Positions 49,366-58,410 of a stretch of 64,000 bases of DNA are shown in pieces. Made by a program: the position numbers and the translations under genes. The stretch is from an uncultured Coriobacteriaceae bacterium (GTDB lineage: Bacteria; Actinomycetota; Coriobacteriia; Coriobacteriales; Eggerthellaceae). The DNA is taken from contig UQDJ01000002.1 of NCBI GenBank assembly GCA_900539675.1, positions 1 to 64,000 on the forward strand, written 5' to 3'. Each line of letters starts with the position of its first letter. Position 1 is the first letter of the stretch. The notes beneath the pieces are model-generated. The model had not been told where the DNA came from and made no database searches. It was given only the letters and a program-made list of their open reading frames with translations.

Positions 49366-51243
49366 GTGGTCGAACCCTGGGCTGACGGCGCAAAAACTCA
49401 ATCACTGTATGCCGGGCAGGATTTGCTACTCGGACGCTATGTTCCTGAAGGAGAAGCTGGTTCGGGTGGCTTTTCTTCGGTTATGGTGGCGTGGGATACC
49501 CGCATTCAGCGCAGGGTTGCCATCAAATGTATGCCCTTAGAACAAGCCGCTTCCAGGGGGTTTGTTCAAGGCGGCAGCATCCTTTTAGACAACAACACCT
49601 TCGACACTTCATCGGTGGCGGGCTTGGAGGAAGCGCGCACAGCCGCCATGCTTTCTGATCCGTCTATTGTGTCGGTGTTTGACTTTGAAGTCCAACAGGG
49701 TATGGCCTATCTGATCCTGGAATATGTTGATGGGCCCACATTGGCAGAACTGCTGGAAGAATGCCCCGATGCTATCAATGCCGATGTGGTGGCTGCGGTA
49801 TTTAAAGCTGTGTCTCACGCTCTTGAAGTGGCTCATAAACACCATGTACTGCATTTGGATATCAAACCTGAAAATGTGCTTATAGATCACACGGGTCAGG
49901 TGAAGGTAGCAGATTTCGGTTTAGCTCGCTTGGTGGGTGAAGGCGGCTATGGCGTTGCGGTGGGTGGCACGATTGGTTACATGCCTCCTGAGCAGATGAC
50001 CGGCAAAGAACTTGATGAGCGCTGTGACCAATGGGCGCTTGCGAGTTTGACCTACGAAATGATTGCGGGCGAAAACCCCTTCTTCGCGAATTCGATTCCT
50101 GAGGCGGAAGATGCTATCTATGATGCCGAAGTGGTTATCCCATCCCTGTGCATGGAAGGCTTAGATCCTGCCATTGATGACATTTTATTTAAGGCACTCG
50201 ATCCCGATCCGCAGGGGCGCTTCGATTCGGTAAAGGATTTTGCTGTAGCTCTACAACCCTGTTTGGGTAGCACGCGCAAGGGGAAAAACCAGCTCAAACG
50301 CTTGGTGGCTCCTGAAGAAAGCGCTGGTGTTGAGGGAGATACCGACGAGACTACCGGTGATATTCCGGTGGTGGCATCGGACGTGTCGTCTTTAGATGAT
50401 GGAGCGTATGAGGAGCATATACCGTGGCATATGTCACCGCGCTTGCGCAGCGTGTTGATGCGTGCATGGAGTGTGGCGGGGTGCGGCATTCTTGCCTTTT
50501 TGGCACTCAATACCGGTTTTACTCCAGATGCATGGTCTCAGCCCGTGGTATGGGGCGTTTTTGCTGCGTGTTTGACAGGAGCGGCATTGGTGCCTCATAT
50601 TGCCGCTCTGGTAGTTGCTGAGGGATTGGGTGTCGTTCTGTGCGCTCATGGAGCGCCCTTTCCAGGTGTTGGGCTTATGGTGGCAACCGGGGCGTGGTGG
50701 GCAACTTCTGCGCGTTATTCGGTGGAAGCTACCAACGTTGGACTGATGGGCGCAACGTGTGGCGCCTTTGGTCTAGGTGCGCTCACTCCGTTTGCGGCAG
50801 GTTGTTTGTTGCCTGCACGAGATGCTCTTATTTCCACGTTGTATTCGGCCCTCTTGGCGTTGATCTTGGCCGGATTAGGATCGGCGAGTGTGCTGGGCTG
50901 GGATATGGCCTCCTGGGCTTGGCCGGTGCTGCCTAATACCTATACGGACCAGCTGCTGGCGGTAGTCAGCCACCCTTCGGTGTGGATCATGATTTTAGGC
51001 TGGGTGCTGGCGGCAGTGGCCGCTTCGCTTCTGTGCGAATTCGGTACCAAGTTGTGGTGCGTATTGGCCATGTTGGCAGCGGGTGCTCTGGTTATTGGTG
51101 CGCTTGTTGTGGGGTCTGCGCTGGACACGGCAGGTGTGGACTTGCTGGAGAATCCTTTAGCGTTGGCGCCACTGATTGGCTCGACGTGTATCGGTGTGGC
51201 GGCGGTGTGCATAGCAGTGCCTCTGCGCGTTCGTATGCCTTAA
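49366..51243 (+). CDS. Membrane Ser/Thr protein kinase with polytopic C-terminus
   Basis: 625 residues. Kinase domain about residues 20-300: G-loop GEAGSGGFSSV, VAIK Lys, HLDIKPENV catalytic loop, VADFGLAR, GTIGYMPPEQ. The HRD Arg is Leu (HLD), so it is a non-RD kinase and may not need activation-loop phosphorylation. After a linker the last 270 residues have about eight hydrophobic helices and no PASTA or other sensor domain. It probably signals from the membrane. GTG 49366, 5 bp after the LarC-like gene, suggests translational coupling. Confidence 0.9.
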   Translation: MVEPWADGAKTQSLYAGQDLLLGRYVPEGEAGSGGFSSVMVAWDTRIQRRVAIKCMPLEQAASRGFVQGGSILLDNNTFDTSSVAGLEEARTAAMLSDPSIVSVFDFEVQQGMAYLILEYVDGPTLAELLEECPDAINADVVAAVFKAVSHALEVAHKHHVLHLDIKPENVLIDHTGQVKVADFGLARLVGEGGYGVAVGGTIGYMPPEQMTGKELDERCDQWALASLTYEMIAGENPFFANSIPEAEDAIYDAEVVIPSLCMEGLDPAIDDILFKALDPDPQGRFDSVKDFAVALQPCLGSTRKGKNQLKRLVAPEESAGVEGDTDETTGDIPVVASDVSSLDDGAYEEHIPWHMSPRLRSVLMRAWSVAGCGILAFLALNTGFTPDAWSQPVVWGVFAACLTGAALVPHIAALVVAEGLGVVLCAHGAPFPGVGLMVATGAWWATSARYSVEATNVGLMGATCGAFGLGALTPFAAGCLLPARDALISTLYSALLALILAGLGSASVLGWDMASWAWPVLPNTYTDQLLAVVSHPSVWIMILGWVLAAVAASLLCEFGTKLWCVLAMLAAGALVIGALVVGSALDTAGVDLLENPLALAPLIGSTCIGVAAVCIAVPLRVRMP

Positions 51244-51268
51244 CTTTTACGCTTCGGTATGTCTTTAC

Positions 51269-52219
51269 TTACGCTTCTAATTCAAGCTCGGTTGGTTTTC
51301 CTGAAAAGTTTTTGCTCTGAGTAAGCGTTTGAGCTTCTTCAAGCGAAAGCTGACCGGATGCCATTTTTGGAATCCAGGTATCACTTTCTTCAAGGGTGCT
51401 GTTGAACAGGTCCATAAAGCTTGCAGTGCTTATATCTCCCGTAAAGGGATTTACCCATACGTCGTGCTTGTGGTTATCAAAATCACTGTACGTGAGCGCA
51501 CGATTTTGGTGGCTCATCGATTCAAGGAAGGAATGGGGACGTACGGCGCGTTCTATTTTGCCCAGCACAGCACGCTTTTTGCCGCGGGGCGAATAGAGCA
51601 TATGCTGAATGCGACGGAAGTTGTGTACGCTTTTGGAAAGCAGATCAACTGGAGCAATGCGCTCGTACGTTTCCCATAAAACCGCACCTACGATGTAGGA
51701 AAGGGAGGCTAAGGCCTGATCGCTTGCTTGGAGAATATCTTTGTGGGGAGCAAAGCTTGCGATAGTTTTGCCCGTGTAGGTGTACAACATCAATTCATCA
51801 AGCTCTGTTTCAATAACGGCGTGAACTTCCGATCCATCTTTGCGTGATAGTCCTTCCACACCCGCATCGCACAGTGCATATTCTTGGGCATATATCAAAG
51901 GGTGTGCTGTGCGATCAAGGAGATAGTGACACAAAAAGCCTGCTGCGTACGCACGAATGACGGGTTGTGTTGCGGTGGGTGCCGTTTTGATAGCATGCGA
52001 AAAAGCTGACAGTAATTCGGCGGGCTTTTTATCGTGCATCAAGCTTCCTAGGGCATGATAGGTAGCTAAGCTGGGAGAAATTACGCTATAAAACAGAGGA
52101 TCAGGACCTTGGTTGCCCAATAAAAAGGCATCGCGTTCATCTTTGGTGGCCACAAAAGATGTTGCGGGGCGCTTCAAGGCTTCGCGTCCGAAGCGGTCAT
52201 GAGTAATAACGGCAGGCAT
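51269..52219 (-). CDS. Zinc-dependent phospholipase C-like protein
   Basis: 316 residues. The N-terminus PAVITHDRFGREAL and LLGNQGPDPLFY, with CHYLLDRTAHPLIYAQEY, match the bacterial Zn-PLC/S1-P1 nuclease-like family; His and Asp at these places are metal-ligand candidates. There is no signal peptide, so it seems cytosolic, unlike secreted phospholipases. It is convergent with the kinase gene (25 bp). True substrate uncertain. Confidence 0.78.
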   Translation of the reverse strand: MPAVITHDRFGREALKRPATSFVATKDERDAFLLGNQGPDPLFYSVISPSLATYHALGSLMHDKKPAELLSAFSHAIKTAPTATQPVIRAYAAGFLCHYLLDRTAHPLIYAQEYALCDAGVEGLSRKDGSEVHAVIETELDELMLYTYTGKTIASFAPHKDILQASDQALASLSYIVGAVLWETYERIAPVDLLSKSVHNFRRIQHMLYSPRGKKRAVLGKIERAVRPHSFLESMSHQNRALTYSDFDNHKHDVWVNPFTGDISTASFMDLFNSTLEESDTWIPKMASGQLSLEEAQTLTQSKNFSGKPTELELEA

Positions 52220-52364
52220 AATAACTCCGATTCTTAGCAGATTTTTTACACACTCGGCGTGTGGATGAGGTATAGCGTACGTATACTGTTTCAGCGTTCA
52301 TAATGCGTCTGTTGGATGGCAAGCGCAAGGCTTCGCTGCACGGTGTATGGAAAGGGTAACCAAA

Positions 52365-53702
52365 GTGGCACAAACAAACACGGATCAACCGGTGACGGAT
52401 GCAACGCAGACTTTGTCACAGGGTTCTGACCATCCTAAGGCACGGGATTGTGGGCAGATACCACCGGCAGCGCCACAGAAAACCTACTTTGGTTTGACGA
52501 AAAAAGAACTCAGCTGGGTCTTATACGATGTTGGCAACTCTGCCTTTGTCATGCTGTCTACCGCTCTTATTCCAGTGTACTTTAGCGCTATCGCTGAACC
52601 GGGATCTTCGGTAGTGGTTGCCTGGGGCTACGCCGAAACGGTGGCCTCGCTTATTTTGGCGCTCTTGATGCCGTTTTTGGGAAGCTTGGCAGACCTGGCG
52701 GGCAACAAGAAGAAATTTCTGGTGGGATTTGCTGGTACCGGGGCGGTGGCGTGTGCGGCGTTGGGCATTCCTGAACATGCCCTTGTATTCCTGGTGATCT
52801 ATGTTGTTGCTGCCATTATGCTTAATGGCTCAATGGTGTTCTATGATGCATTTTTGGTAGATGCCACCACTGAAGAGCGCTACGACCAGGTGTCATCTCA
52901 CGGCTATGCGTGGGGATATATTGGCTCATGCATTCCGTTTATTGCGTGTTTGGTGGTTGTGCTGGGCGGATCGTCTTTCGGTATCGATACGGCGCTTGGC
53001 ATGAAGATCGCCTTTATTATTACGGCGCTGTGGTGGATTGCTTTTACTGTTCCGGTGGCTAAAAATGTGCGTCAAACTCATGGCCGACCTCACGGTAGCC
53101 ATGTGCTAAAAACTACGTTTGCCAGCTTGATGAGCACGATGAAAAGCATTGCGCGCGATAAGCGTTTGCTGTTTTTTATGGTGGCGTTTTTCTTCTACAT
53201 TGACGGGGTGCATACGGTAATTAAGATGTCGACAAGCTACGGTACCGATTTGGGTATTGATTCGACCCAATTGGTTCTGGCGCTTTTGGTAACGCAGTTT
53301 GTGGCGTTTCCTTCGGCTATTGCCTATGGCCATTTGGCTAAGCGCTTCGGTACGCGCACCATGCTGATGGTAGGCGTGTTTGCCTATTTTTGTATTGTTT
53401 TGTTTGCAGCATTTTTCTTGGTAAGCGCTCTTCAGTTCTGGATCTTGGCCATCTGTGTTGGCTTGTTTCAAGGTGGTATTCAAGCGCTCTCTCGCAGCGA
53501 ATATGGAAAGCTCATTCCTAAAGAAAAGGCAAATGAGTACTACGGATTTTTCGATATTTTCGGCAAGTATGCTGCGGTGATGGGCACGCTATTGGTCAGT
53601 GTATTCACGCAGATAACCGGCAATCCCTCTTGGGGCGTGTTGTCTATTGCAGTTCTTTTTGTTATTGGATTTATCTTCTTGCGCATGATGCCTCAAAAGT
53701 AG
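52365..53702 (+). CDS. MFS transporter, UMF1/Atg22-like
   Basis: About 445 residues, 12 membrane helices. KKELSWVLYDVGNSAFVM opens the family core, with LGSLADLAGNKKKFL as the loop 2-3 motif and DAFLVDATTEERYDQVSSHGYAWGYIG. Eukaryotic relatives export amino acids from vacuoles, and bacterial ones are mostly uncharacterised. GTG 52365 fits the SD GGAAAGGG; ATG 52347 would overlap that SD. Confidence 0.88.
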   Translation: MAQTNTDQPVTDATQTLSQGSDHPKARDCGQIPPAAPQKTYFGLTKKELSWVLYDVGNSAFVMLSTALIPVYFSAIAEPGSSVVVAWGYAETVASLILALLMPFLGSLADLAGNKKKFLVGFAGTGAVACAALGIPEHALVFLVIYVVAAIMLNGSMVFYDAFLVDATTEERYDQVSSHGYAWGYIGSCIPFIACLVVVLGGSSFGIDTALGMKIAFIITALWWIAFTVPVAKNVRQTHGRPHGSHVLKTTFASLMSTMKSIARDKRLLFFMVAFFFYIDGVHTVIKMSTSYGTDLGIDSTQLVLALLVTQFVAFPSAIAYGHLAKRFGTRTMLMVGVFAYFCIVLFAAFFLVSALQFWILAICVGLFQGGIQALSRSEYGKLIPKEKANEYYGFFDIFGKYAAVMGTLLVSVFTQITGNPSWGVLSIAVLFVIGFIFLRMMPQK

Positions 53703-53752
53703 TACTACGAAAAAGAACTAAAATTATGACGCACATTCGAGGTGACTGCATT

Positions 53753-54670
53753 ATGACTACTTTTCAAGAAGGGCACACCACGGTGTTATCCGGGTATGGT
53801 TATGGGCAACACGGTCCTTATCTGCGCTTCAATGATATTGATTCGAGCACTCAGCTAGAAATGCCTGTACTGGGTAAAACATTTTCGCTGGAAGTACAGC
53901 CGAAGCGCTACTGCGTTGGTCGTTTTGATCTGCGCACCTTTAAAAGCAGCGTGTGCCCATTGAAGGTGGAGCTGCTGCCTGATGAAAAAGACACTATGTG
54001 CCCGGCATGTAAAGAAGCAACCGGGTTTAATCCGTCGTTTTATTATGCCGATACGGTTTCACCGCAGCAGCGCGAATATAACAAGACGCCTCACTTTGTG
54101 TATTTGGCCTATTTTTCACCCAAGCATGTAAAGGCGGGCATCTCTTCTGAGTCTCGCGGAAAAGATCGTTTGCTTGAGCAAGGTGCTCGTGCTGCAGTTG
54201 TGGTAGGGCGCTTTGAAAATGCCGATGACGCTCGGGTGCTTGAAGCGGCATTGTGCCGTCAAGATGGCATTTACGAAACGATGCGCGCTTCCCAAAAGGC
54301 TCACCTGTTGGCCGAAGAGCCATTTTCGCCTGATTTGGCGTACGGCGTGCTTCATTCAACGCTTGAGCGTTTGGAGATGGTTGAAGAGTTGATGCACATA
54401 GGATTTTTGCCTGAAAATCCAGAAGATCTATCCGTCTATTATTTCGGCACTGCATCTCCTGACGTAAGTCAACTGCAGCTGCCTGAAGATGCATCGAATG
54501 TTATTGCCGGTGAATGCATGGGCATGGTGGGCAGCTTGCTTGTTATGAAGCAGGGCGAATTTGGCTATGTGTTCAACATCAAAGACTGGGAATCCCATGT
54601 GGTTGACGTGTATCCCGATGAAGTTCGTGCCACCTATGAATCAGTACCTCAACAGACGTCGCTGTTCTAA
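53753..54670 (+). CDS. DUF2797 family protein
   Basis: 305 residues. A zinc-like site is formed by CPLKVE, CPACKEATGF; HFVYLAYFSPKHVKAGISSE followed by RLLEQGARAAVVVGRF is the family core and recalls GIY-YIG-like folds. ATG 53753 is chosen, with GAGGTG upstream at a normal distance; longer in-frame starts run into the transporter gene. No function is established. Confidence 0.82.
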   Translation: MTTFQEGHTTVLSGYGYGQHGPYLRFNDIDSSTQLEMPVLGKTFSLEVQPKRYCVGRFDLRTFKSSVCPLKVELLPDEKDTMCPACKEATGFNPSFYYADTVSPQQREYNKTPHFVYLAYFSPKHVKAGISSESRGKDRLLEQGARAAVVVGRFENADDARVLEAALCRQDGIYETMRASQKAHLLAEEPFSPDLAYGVLHSTLERLEMVEELMHIGFLPENPEDLSVYYFGTASPDVSQLQLPEDASNVIAGECMGMVGSLLVMKQGEFGYVFNIKDWESHVVDVYPDEVRATYESVPQQTSLF

Positions 54671-54732
54671 GGCTACAATGATGCTCTGAGGGGCGTAACG
54701 CTCAAAAAACATGCCAAGGGGAGGCGGTTGAT

Positions 54733-55506
54733 ATGGAATTAGAAATACTTGATCTGGGACGCATACAGTGCAAAAAGTTGGAATTGGTTGCTACTGAAAA
54801 CGAGGAAGAGCGCATCTATTCTCCGATGGTTTCGGTGCTTATTCGTCATCCTCAACTGGGAACTATCGTCTACGACACCGGCAATAGCCCGTTCTATTCA
54901 ACCGAATATCCTCAAGAGGAATTAATAACATATCCCATTGATACGTTTATTTCTATCGAGGATGCCCTTGCTGAAAAGGGACTTACGCCAAGTGATGTGG
55001 ATATGCTTATCATTTCCCATCTTCATTTCGATCATGTAGGCGGTCTGCGCTACTTCAGGGGAACGAAGGCTATCCAAAACGTAATCGTATCCGATGCAGA
55101 TTTACGTGAAGCGTGTGCTCGTACGATGACGGGCAATGGCGGCGCCTATATGAAGCCGCTGTTCGATTTTGAAGGTGTGTGCTACAAAACGGTGGGGGAT
55201 GAAGGGCTGAAACTTGCCGATGATTTGGAGCTTTTTGTCCAGAAATCACACACCCCAGGATGTATGGGCATGATCGTAAACACTAAGGATAAGGGCACGG
55301 TTATTTTTACGAGTGACACCATTTACACCAGGGAAAGCTATGAAAAGGCTCTTGCTCCCGGTGGTGCCATCAATAAAACAACGGACGAATTCTATGACAA
55401 TCTCCATCGCATACAGGCTATGGAAAAAGAGATGAACGCTACGCTGTTTTTCGGACACGATTATGACCAGGCGCAGCAGTGGCGCAACAAGGGAATTATC
55501 CGTTAA
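54733..55506 (+). CDS. AHL-lactonase-like metallo-beta-lactamase, ligand His replaced by Cys
   Basis: 257 residues. Family core: VYDTGNSP, HLHFDHVGG (HxHxDH), FTSDTIYT (bridging Asp) and FFGHDYDQ (last His). Motif 3 reads SHTPGCMG, with Cys where PGH normally supplies a metal ligand. The fold suits hydrolysis of lactones or other esters. AHL quorum quenching is not implied; the Cys may alter the metal or abolish activity. SD GGGGAGG. Confidence 0.87.
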   Translation: MELEILDLGRIQCKKLELVATENEEERIYSPMVSVLIRHPQLGTIVYDTGNSPFYSTEYPQEELITYPIDTFISIEDALAEKGLTPSDVDMLIISHLHFDHVGGLRYFRGTKAIQNVIVSDADLREACARTMTGNGGAYMKPLFDFEGVCYKTVGDEGLKLADDLELFVQKSHTPGCMGMIVNTKDKGTVIFTSDTIYTRESYEKALAPGGAINKTTDEFYDNLHRIQAMEKEMNATLFFGHDYDQAQQWRNKGIIR

Positions 55507-55560
55507 GGAGCTTATTCAACAAGGGGATTAATTATCCGCCAAAACCTTATCGACAAGAAC

Positions 55561-55602
55561 TTTATCAAGCTGCGCATCCGATTTGATGCGCAGCTTGATA
55601 AA
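55561..55602. terminator. Perfect 18-bp inverted repeat, convergent terminator
   Basis: 55561-55578 pairs exactly with 55585-55602 around CGATTT. It lies between two convergent genes and can form on either strand. Confidence 0.85.
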
Positions 55603-55615
55603 AGAGAACGATAGA

Positions 55616-56146
55616 TTATGCGTGCTGTTTAAACATGTTTTTGAACAGGTAGCGAGTCACAGCTGATCGCTGAACGATTCCTTTGAGGACCCCCTGTTTG
55701 TCCACGACAGGAAGCATCTTTACTTTTTTATGAGAGAGCAGAGCAGCAACGCGTGCGATGCTCTGTTCAGGAAGAGCGCATATCACCTTGCGCGTCATAA
55801 ACTCACTGGCGGTTCGTGAGCTCAAATCATCAATCCTTGTTTCAAGGCTTTCATTGTCAAAGTAAAGCATAGAGGCATCACTGCCGGTAAATATTGAATG
55901 GGCACGATGCTGGGCGATGGCGCTCATAATGTCGCCATCTGATATAAATCCAACAACGTGATTGTCATCATCAACCACGGGCATACCGCCAATGTCGTTG
56001 TGCACAAATTCCGCTACCACATCGGCAATAGTGTCATCTTGTTTGCAGGAGTGCACCTTGGTAATCATGATGGTGCTCACAGGCGTTCCGTTTTCTTCAA
56101 GGGGTATAGATTGCGGAATCGAAGTTCGAAATTCAAAAGGATTCAT
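55616..56146 (-). CDS. Tandem CBS-domain protein
   Basis: 176 residues: two CBS motifs, STIMITKVHSCKQDDTIAD with GGMPVVDDDNHVVGFISDGDI and SEFMTRKVICALPEQSIAR with VKMLPVVDKQGVLKGIV. Such Bateman modules bind adenosine nucleotides and regulate partners. No attached enzyme. The gap to the MFS gene is 102 bp, both on the minus strand. Confidence 0.9.
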   Translation of the reverse strand: MNPFEFRTSIPQSIPLEENGTPVSTIMITKVHSCKQDDTIADVVAEFVHNDIGGMPVVDDDNHVVGFISDGDIMSAIAQHRAHSIFTGSDASMLYFDNESLETRIDDLSSRTASEFMTRKVICALPEQSIARVAALLSHKKVKMLPVVDKQGVLKGIVQRSAVTRYLFKNMFKQHA

Positions 56147-56248
56147 GGCAGTCGGCTTTCTCTTGTTGTTGTTCTCTATGGTTGAGTATTAGCTGGTAAG
56201 ACTTCATATCACGGTTGGGTGAGTGAGCGCAGCGCATTACGATTGCTT

Positions 56249-57721
56249 CTAATTATCGGTATTCACTTCACTCGAAGTATTGGATGCGACAGACGCTGTT
56301 TTCTTACCCTTCTTGGTGCGGGCAAAGGCGACGATTGCCACGAGAAGAGACAGAACTCCCAGTACGGTGCAGGCAAAATATCCCGCATCAATGCCAAGCG
56401 CTGTTGAATCGACAACACCAACTTGCATATTAGCTGTGGTAACGCTGGTCATAATAGTAACAATGAGGGCAGTGGAAAGACCGCCTGCAACCTGCCTGCC
56501 CGTATTGGCGATGGCATTACCATGGGCAATCTTGTCGTTGGAAAGGGCATTGATACCCCACGTATTGACGGGCATGTTGGCAAGCACTTGTCCGGTTGCC
56601 TGTAAGGTGCACAAGATAGTGATCAGGACAATCGGTGTTGCTGCTGAAGAGAAAGACAATGCCCATAATGCGCCTGTCATCATAACAAGACCTACTATAG
56701 AAATAGCCTTTGCTCCGAATCGGTCAAATATGATTCCCGAAATTGGGCTCAGTATGATACCTACTGCAGCCGCAGGTAGCATAGCCATACCGGTTTCAAA
56801 GGCGCTTGCGCCATGGACGGTCTGAAGCAGCAGGGGGAAGAGGGTATTGGTTACCAAGCAAGCTGCATTGATGAGGGTAACGATAAGGGCTGCGCTTCTA
56901 AAGGTAGGATTCTTAAGGGTGCTCAAATCCAGCAGGGGTTCATCAAGCTTAAACTGCCTGCGAATAAACAGGACTAAACAAAGCGCACCCAGAATAACAG
57001 GGACGATTACTTCGAAGCTTAGCCAGCCAGCAGAGGATGCACTTGAGAAGCTATACAGCAATCCACCGAATGCGATCGTGCACAGAACAACCGACAGGGC
57101 ATCAAACTTGGGCTTGGTAAGGGTCCCAACGTTTTTAAGCATAACGATGCCGAGCACTAAGGTAATAAGCGCTAAGGGAACAATAAAAGCAAGCATGGCG
57201 CGCCAACCCATGGCATCGATGACAGCTCCGCCTGCCACAGGACCAATAGCGGGGCCTGCTGACATGACGATACCTGCCATGCCCATAGCGGTGCCACGCT
57301 TTTCAACGGGAAATACCAGCATAGGCACAACTGCAACCAAAGGAAGCAGAATGCCCGAAGCGCCTGCCTGCAGTACGCGTCCTACAATGAGCAGCGTAAA
57401 GCTGGGTGCCACGGCGCACAAAAGCGTGCCTCCGGCAAAGATGAGAATAGAAGCAAAGAATAGTTTTCGTGTTGAAAAACGGTTAATCAAATACGCAGAA
57501 ACAGGAACCATGATGCCACTCACCAGGGGATATACTGACATGATCCATTGTCCAGTGCCCGCATCGATGTTGAAATCTTTCATGATCATGGGGAGTGCGG
57601 GAGACATAACCGTTTGATTGAGCAATGCAAGAAAAGCGCCTAACACCACTACGGCAACAATGCGAATTGCTTGTCCAGTAATTTTTGAGGGGGATTCAAA
57701 AGAAGATGCAGCTGAGTTCAT
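56249..57721 (-). CDS. DHA2-type MFS multidrug exporter (EmrB/QacA-like)
   Basis: 490 residues, 14 hydrophobic helices. LNQTVMSPALPMIMKDF (helix 1), RKLFFASILIFAGGTLLCA and GPAIGPVAGGAVIDAMGWRAML (motif C, exporter mark) are diagnostic. It is a drug/proton antiporter by family. ATG 57721 is chosen since GAGAGG lies upstream; the frame is open to 57865 only across a repeat array. Confidence 0.92.
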   Translation of the reverse strand: MNSAASSFESPSKITGQAIRIVAVVVLGAFLALLNQTVMSPALPMIMKDFNIDAGTGQWIMSVYPLVSGIMVPVSAYLINRFSTRKLFFASILIFAGGTLLCAVAPSFTLLIVGRVLQAGASGILLPLVAVVPMLVFPVEKRGTAMGMAGIVMSAGPAIGPVAGGAVIDAMGWRAMLAFIVPLALITLVLGIVMLKNVGTLTKPKFDALSVVLCTIAFGGLLYSFSSASSAGWLSFEVIVPVILGALCLVLFIRRQFKLDEPLLDLSTLKNPTFRSAALIVTLINAACLVTNTLFPLLLQTVHGASAFETGMAMLPAAAVGIILSPISGIIFDRFGAKAISIVGLVMMTGALWALSFSSAATPIVLITILCTLQATGQVLANMPVNTWGINALSNDKIAHGNAIANTGRQVAGGLSTALIVTIMTSVTTANMQVGVVDSTALGIDAGYFACTVLGVLSLLVAIVAFARTKKGKKTASVASNTSSEVNTDN

Positions 57722-57847
57722 ATAGTAAGCCTCTCGTGTGAGATAGGGGATAGTGATAAGTATTGCGGTGCATGCGGTGTACATCCCAGCTTTTAGCGGC
57801 AAGCATGCTGATTGCCGCTCGTGAGCACGAGGTAATACATTCTTTTT

Positions 57848-57938
57848 GGGGAGAGTACCGCTCACTGAGGGAGTACCGCTTATTGGGGAGTACTGCTCAT
57901 TAGGGGGTATCGCTCATTAGGGGAGTACCGCTCATTAG
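57848..57938. repeat. 17-18-bp tandem array, 5 copies
   Basis: Units of the type GGGAGTACCGCTCATTA recur five times with few changes, upstream of the MFS start; this is the one array in a 5' flank and not a 3' flank. Confidence 0.85.
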
Positions 57939-58239
57939 GGCACCGGTTAACACCGAAGTTTCGGTTGGCTAAAACAAAGCAGGAAAGATATCTTATTCTC
58001 GACACGTAGAGAGTGGCCGGTTGAGGCGCAAGGTGCAGCAACGGGCATCATTAAAGAATGCTCTGCGCAAACGAAATCTGATGTGTATTTCTATAGCTCC
58101 TACAACCATAACGGCGAGCAATAATAATGAACCAGTCTCGTTTGGGCAAGGGGTTAGTTGCGCGAGTTACCCAATTGATATATTCGCGCTAGTCAAGGTG
58201 GTAGGTGTTGTGTACTGTCTGTGTAGACAGCGCTATAAA

Positions 58240-58278
58240 AAGAAGGCAGCATATCAGTTCATGACATGCTGCCTTCTT
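58240..58278 (-). terminator. Terminator of the pyridoxal kinase unit
   Basis: AAGAAGGCAGCAT (58240-58252) pairs with ATGCTGCCTTCTT (58266-58278). On the minus strand it is followed by TTTTTATA, so it ends transcripts coming from 58411-59486. Confidence 0.8.
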
Positions 58279-58410
58279 GGCAGTTCAGATAGATTCAGAT
58301 AAATCTTTGTGAACGATTTATCTGCCACAAAAAGAATTTGTCATTGCTCAGTACTTATTGCTTGCCGTGCTCAATCCAGAGTGCCCAATCCAGATCAGTC
58401 GTCTTGCACA

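Larger units (their letters stand above)
57722..58410. other. Large intergenic region between MFS and pyridoxal kinase genes
   Basis: 689 bp without a credible gene. It holds an 17-18-bp repeat array (57848-57938), short inverted repeats including CTGTCT..AGACAG (58216-58231) and the minus-strand terminator of the kinase (58240-58278). An open frame at 58021-58302 has no family features and is not called. Confidence 0.6.

Noticed and set aside
49300..49450. Programmed frameshift joining larC1 and larC2
   Set aside because: The downstream frames encode the kinase; no LarC C-terminal segment is present.
2164..57938. Tandem arrays as CRISPR or dispersed mobile repeats
   Set aside because: Units are short, directly adjacent without spacers, differ at each locus, and no cas or transposase genes are seen.
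58240..58278. Terminator of an unknown + strand RNA
   Set aside because: The T-run is on the minus-strand side, so it belongs to the pyridoxal kinase unit.
58021..58302. Small frame in the 57.7-58.4 kb gap
   Set aside because: No family features, no good SD, and it runs through the minus-strand terminator.
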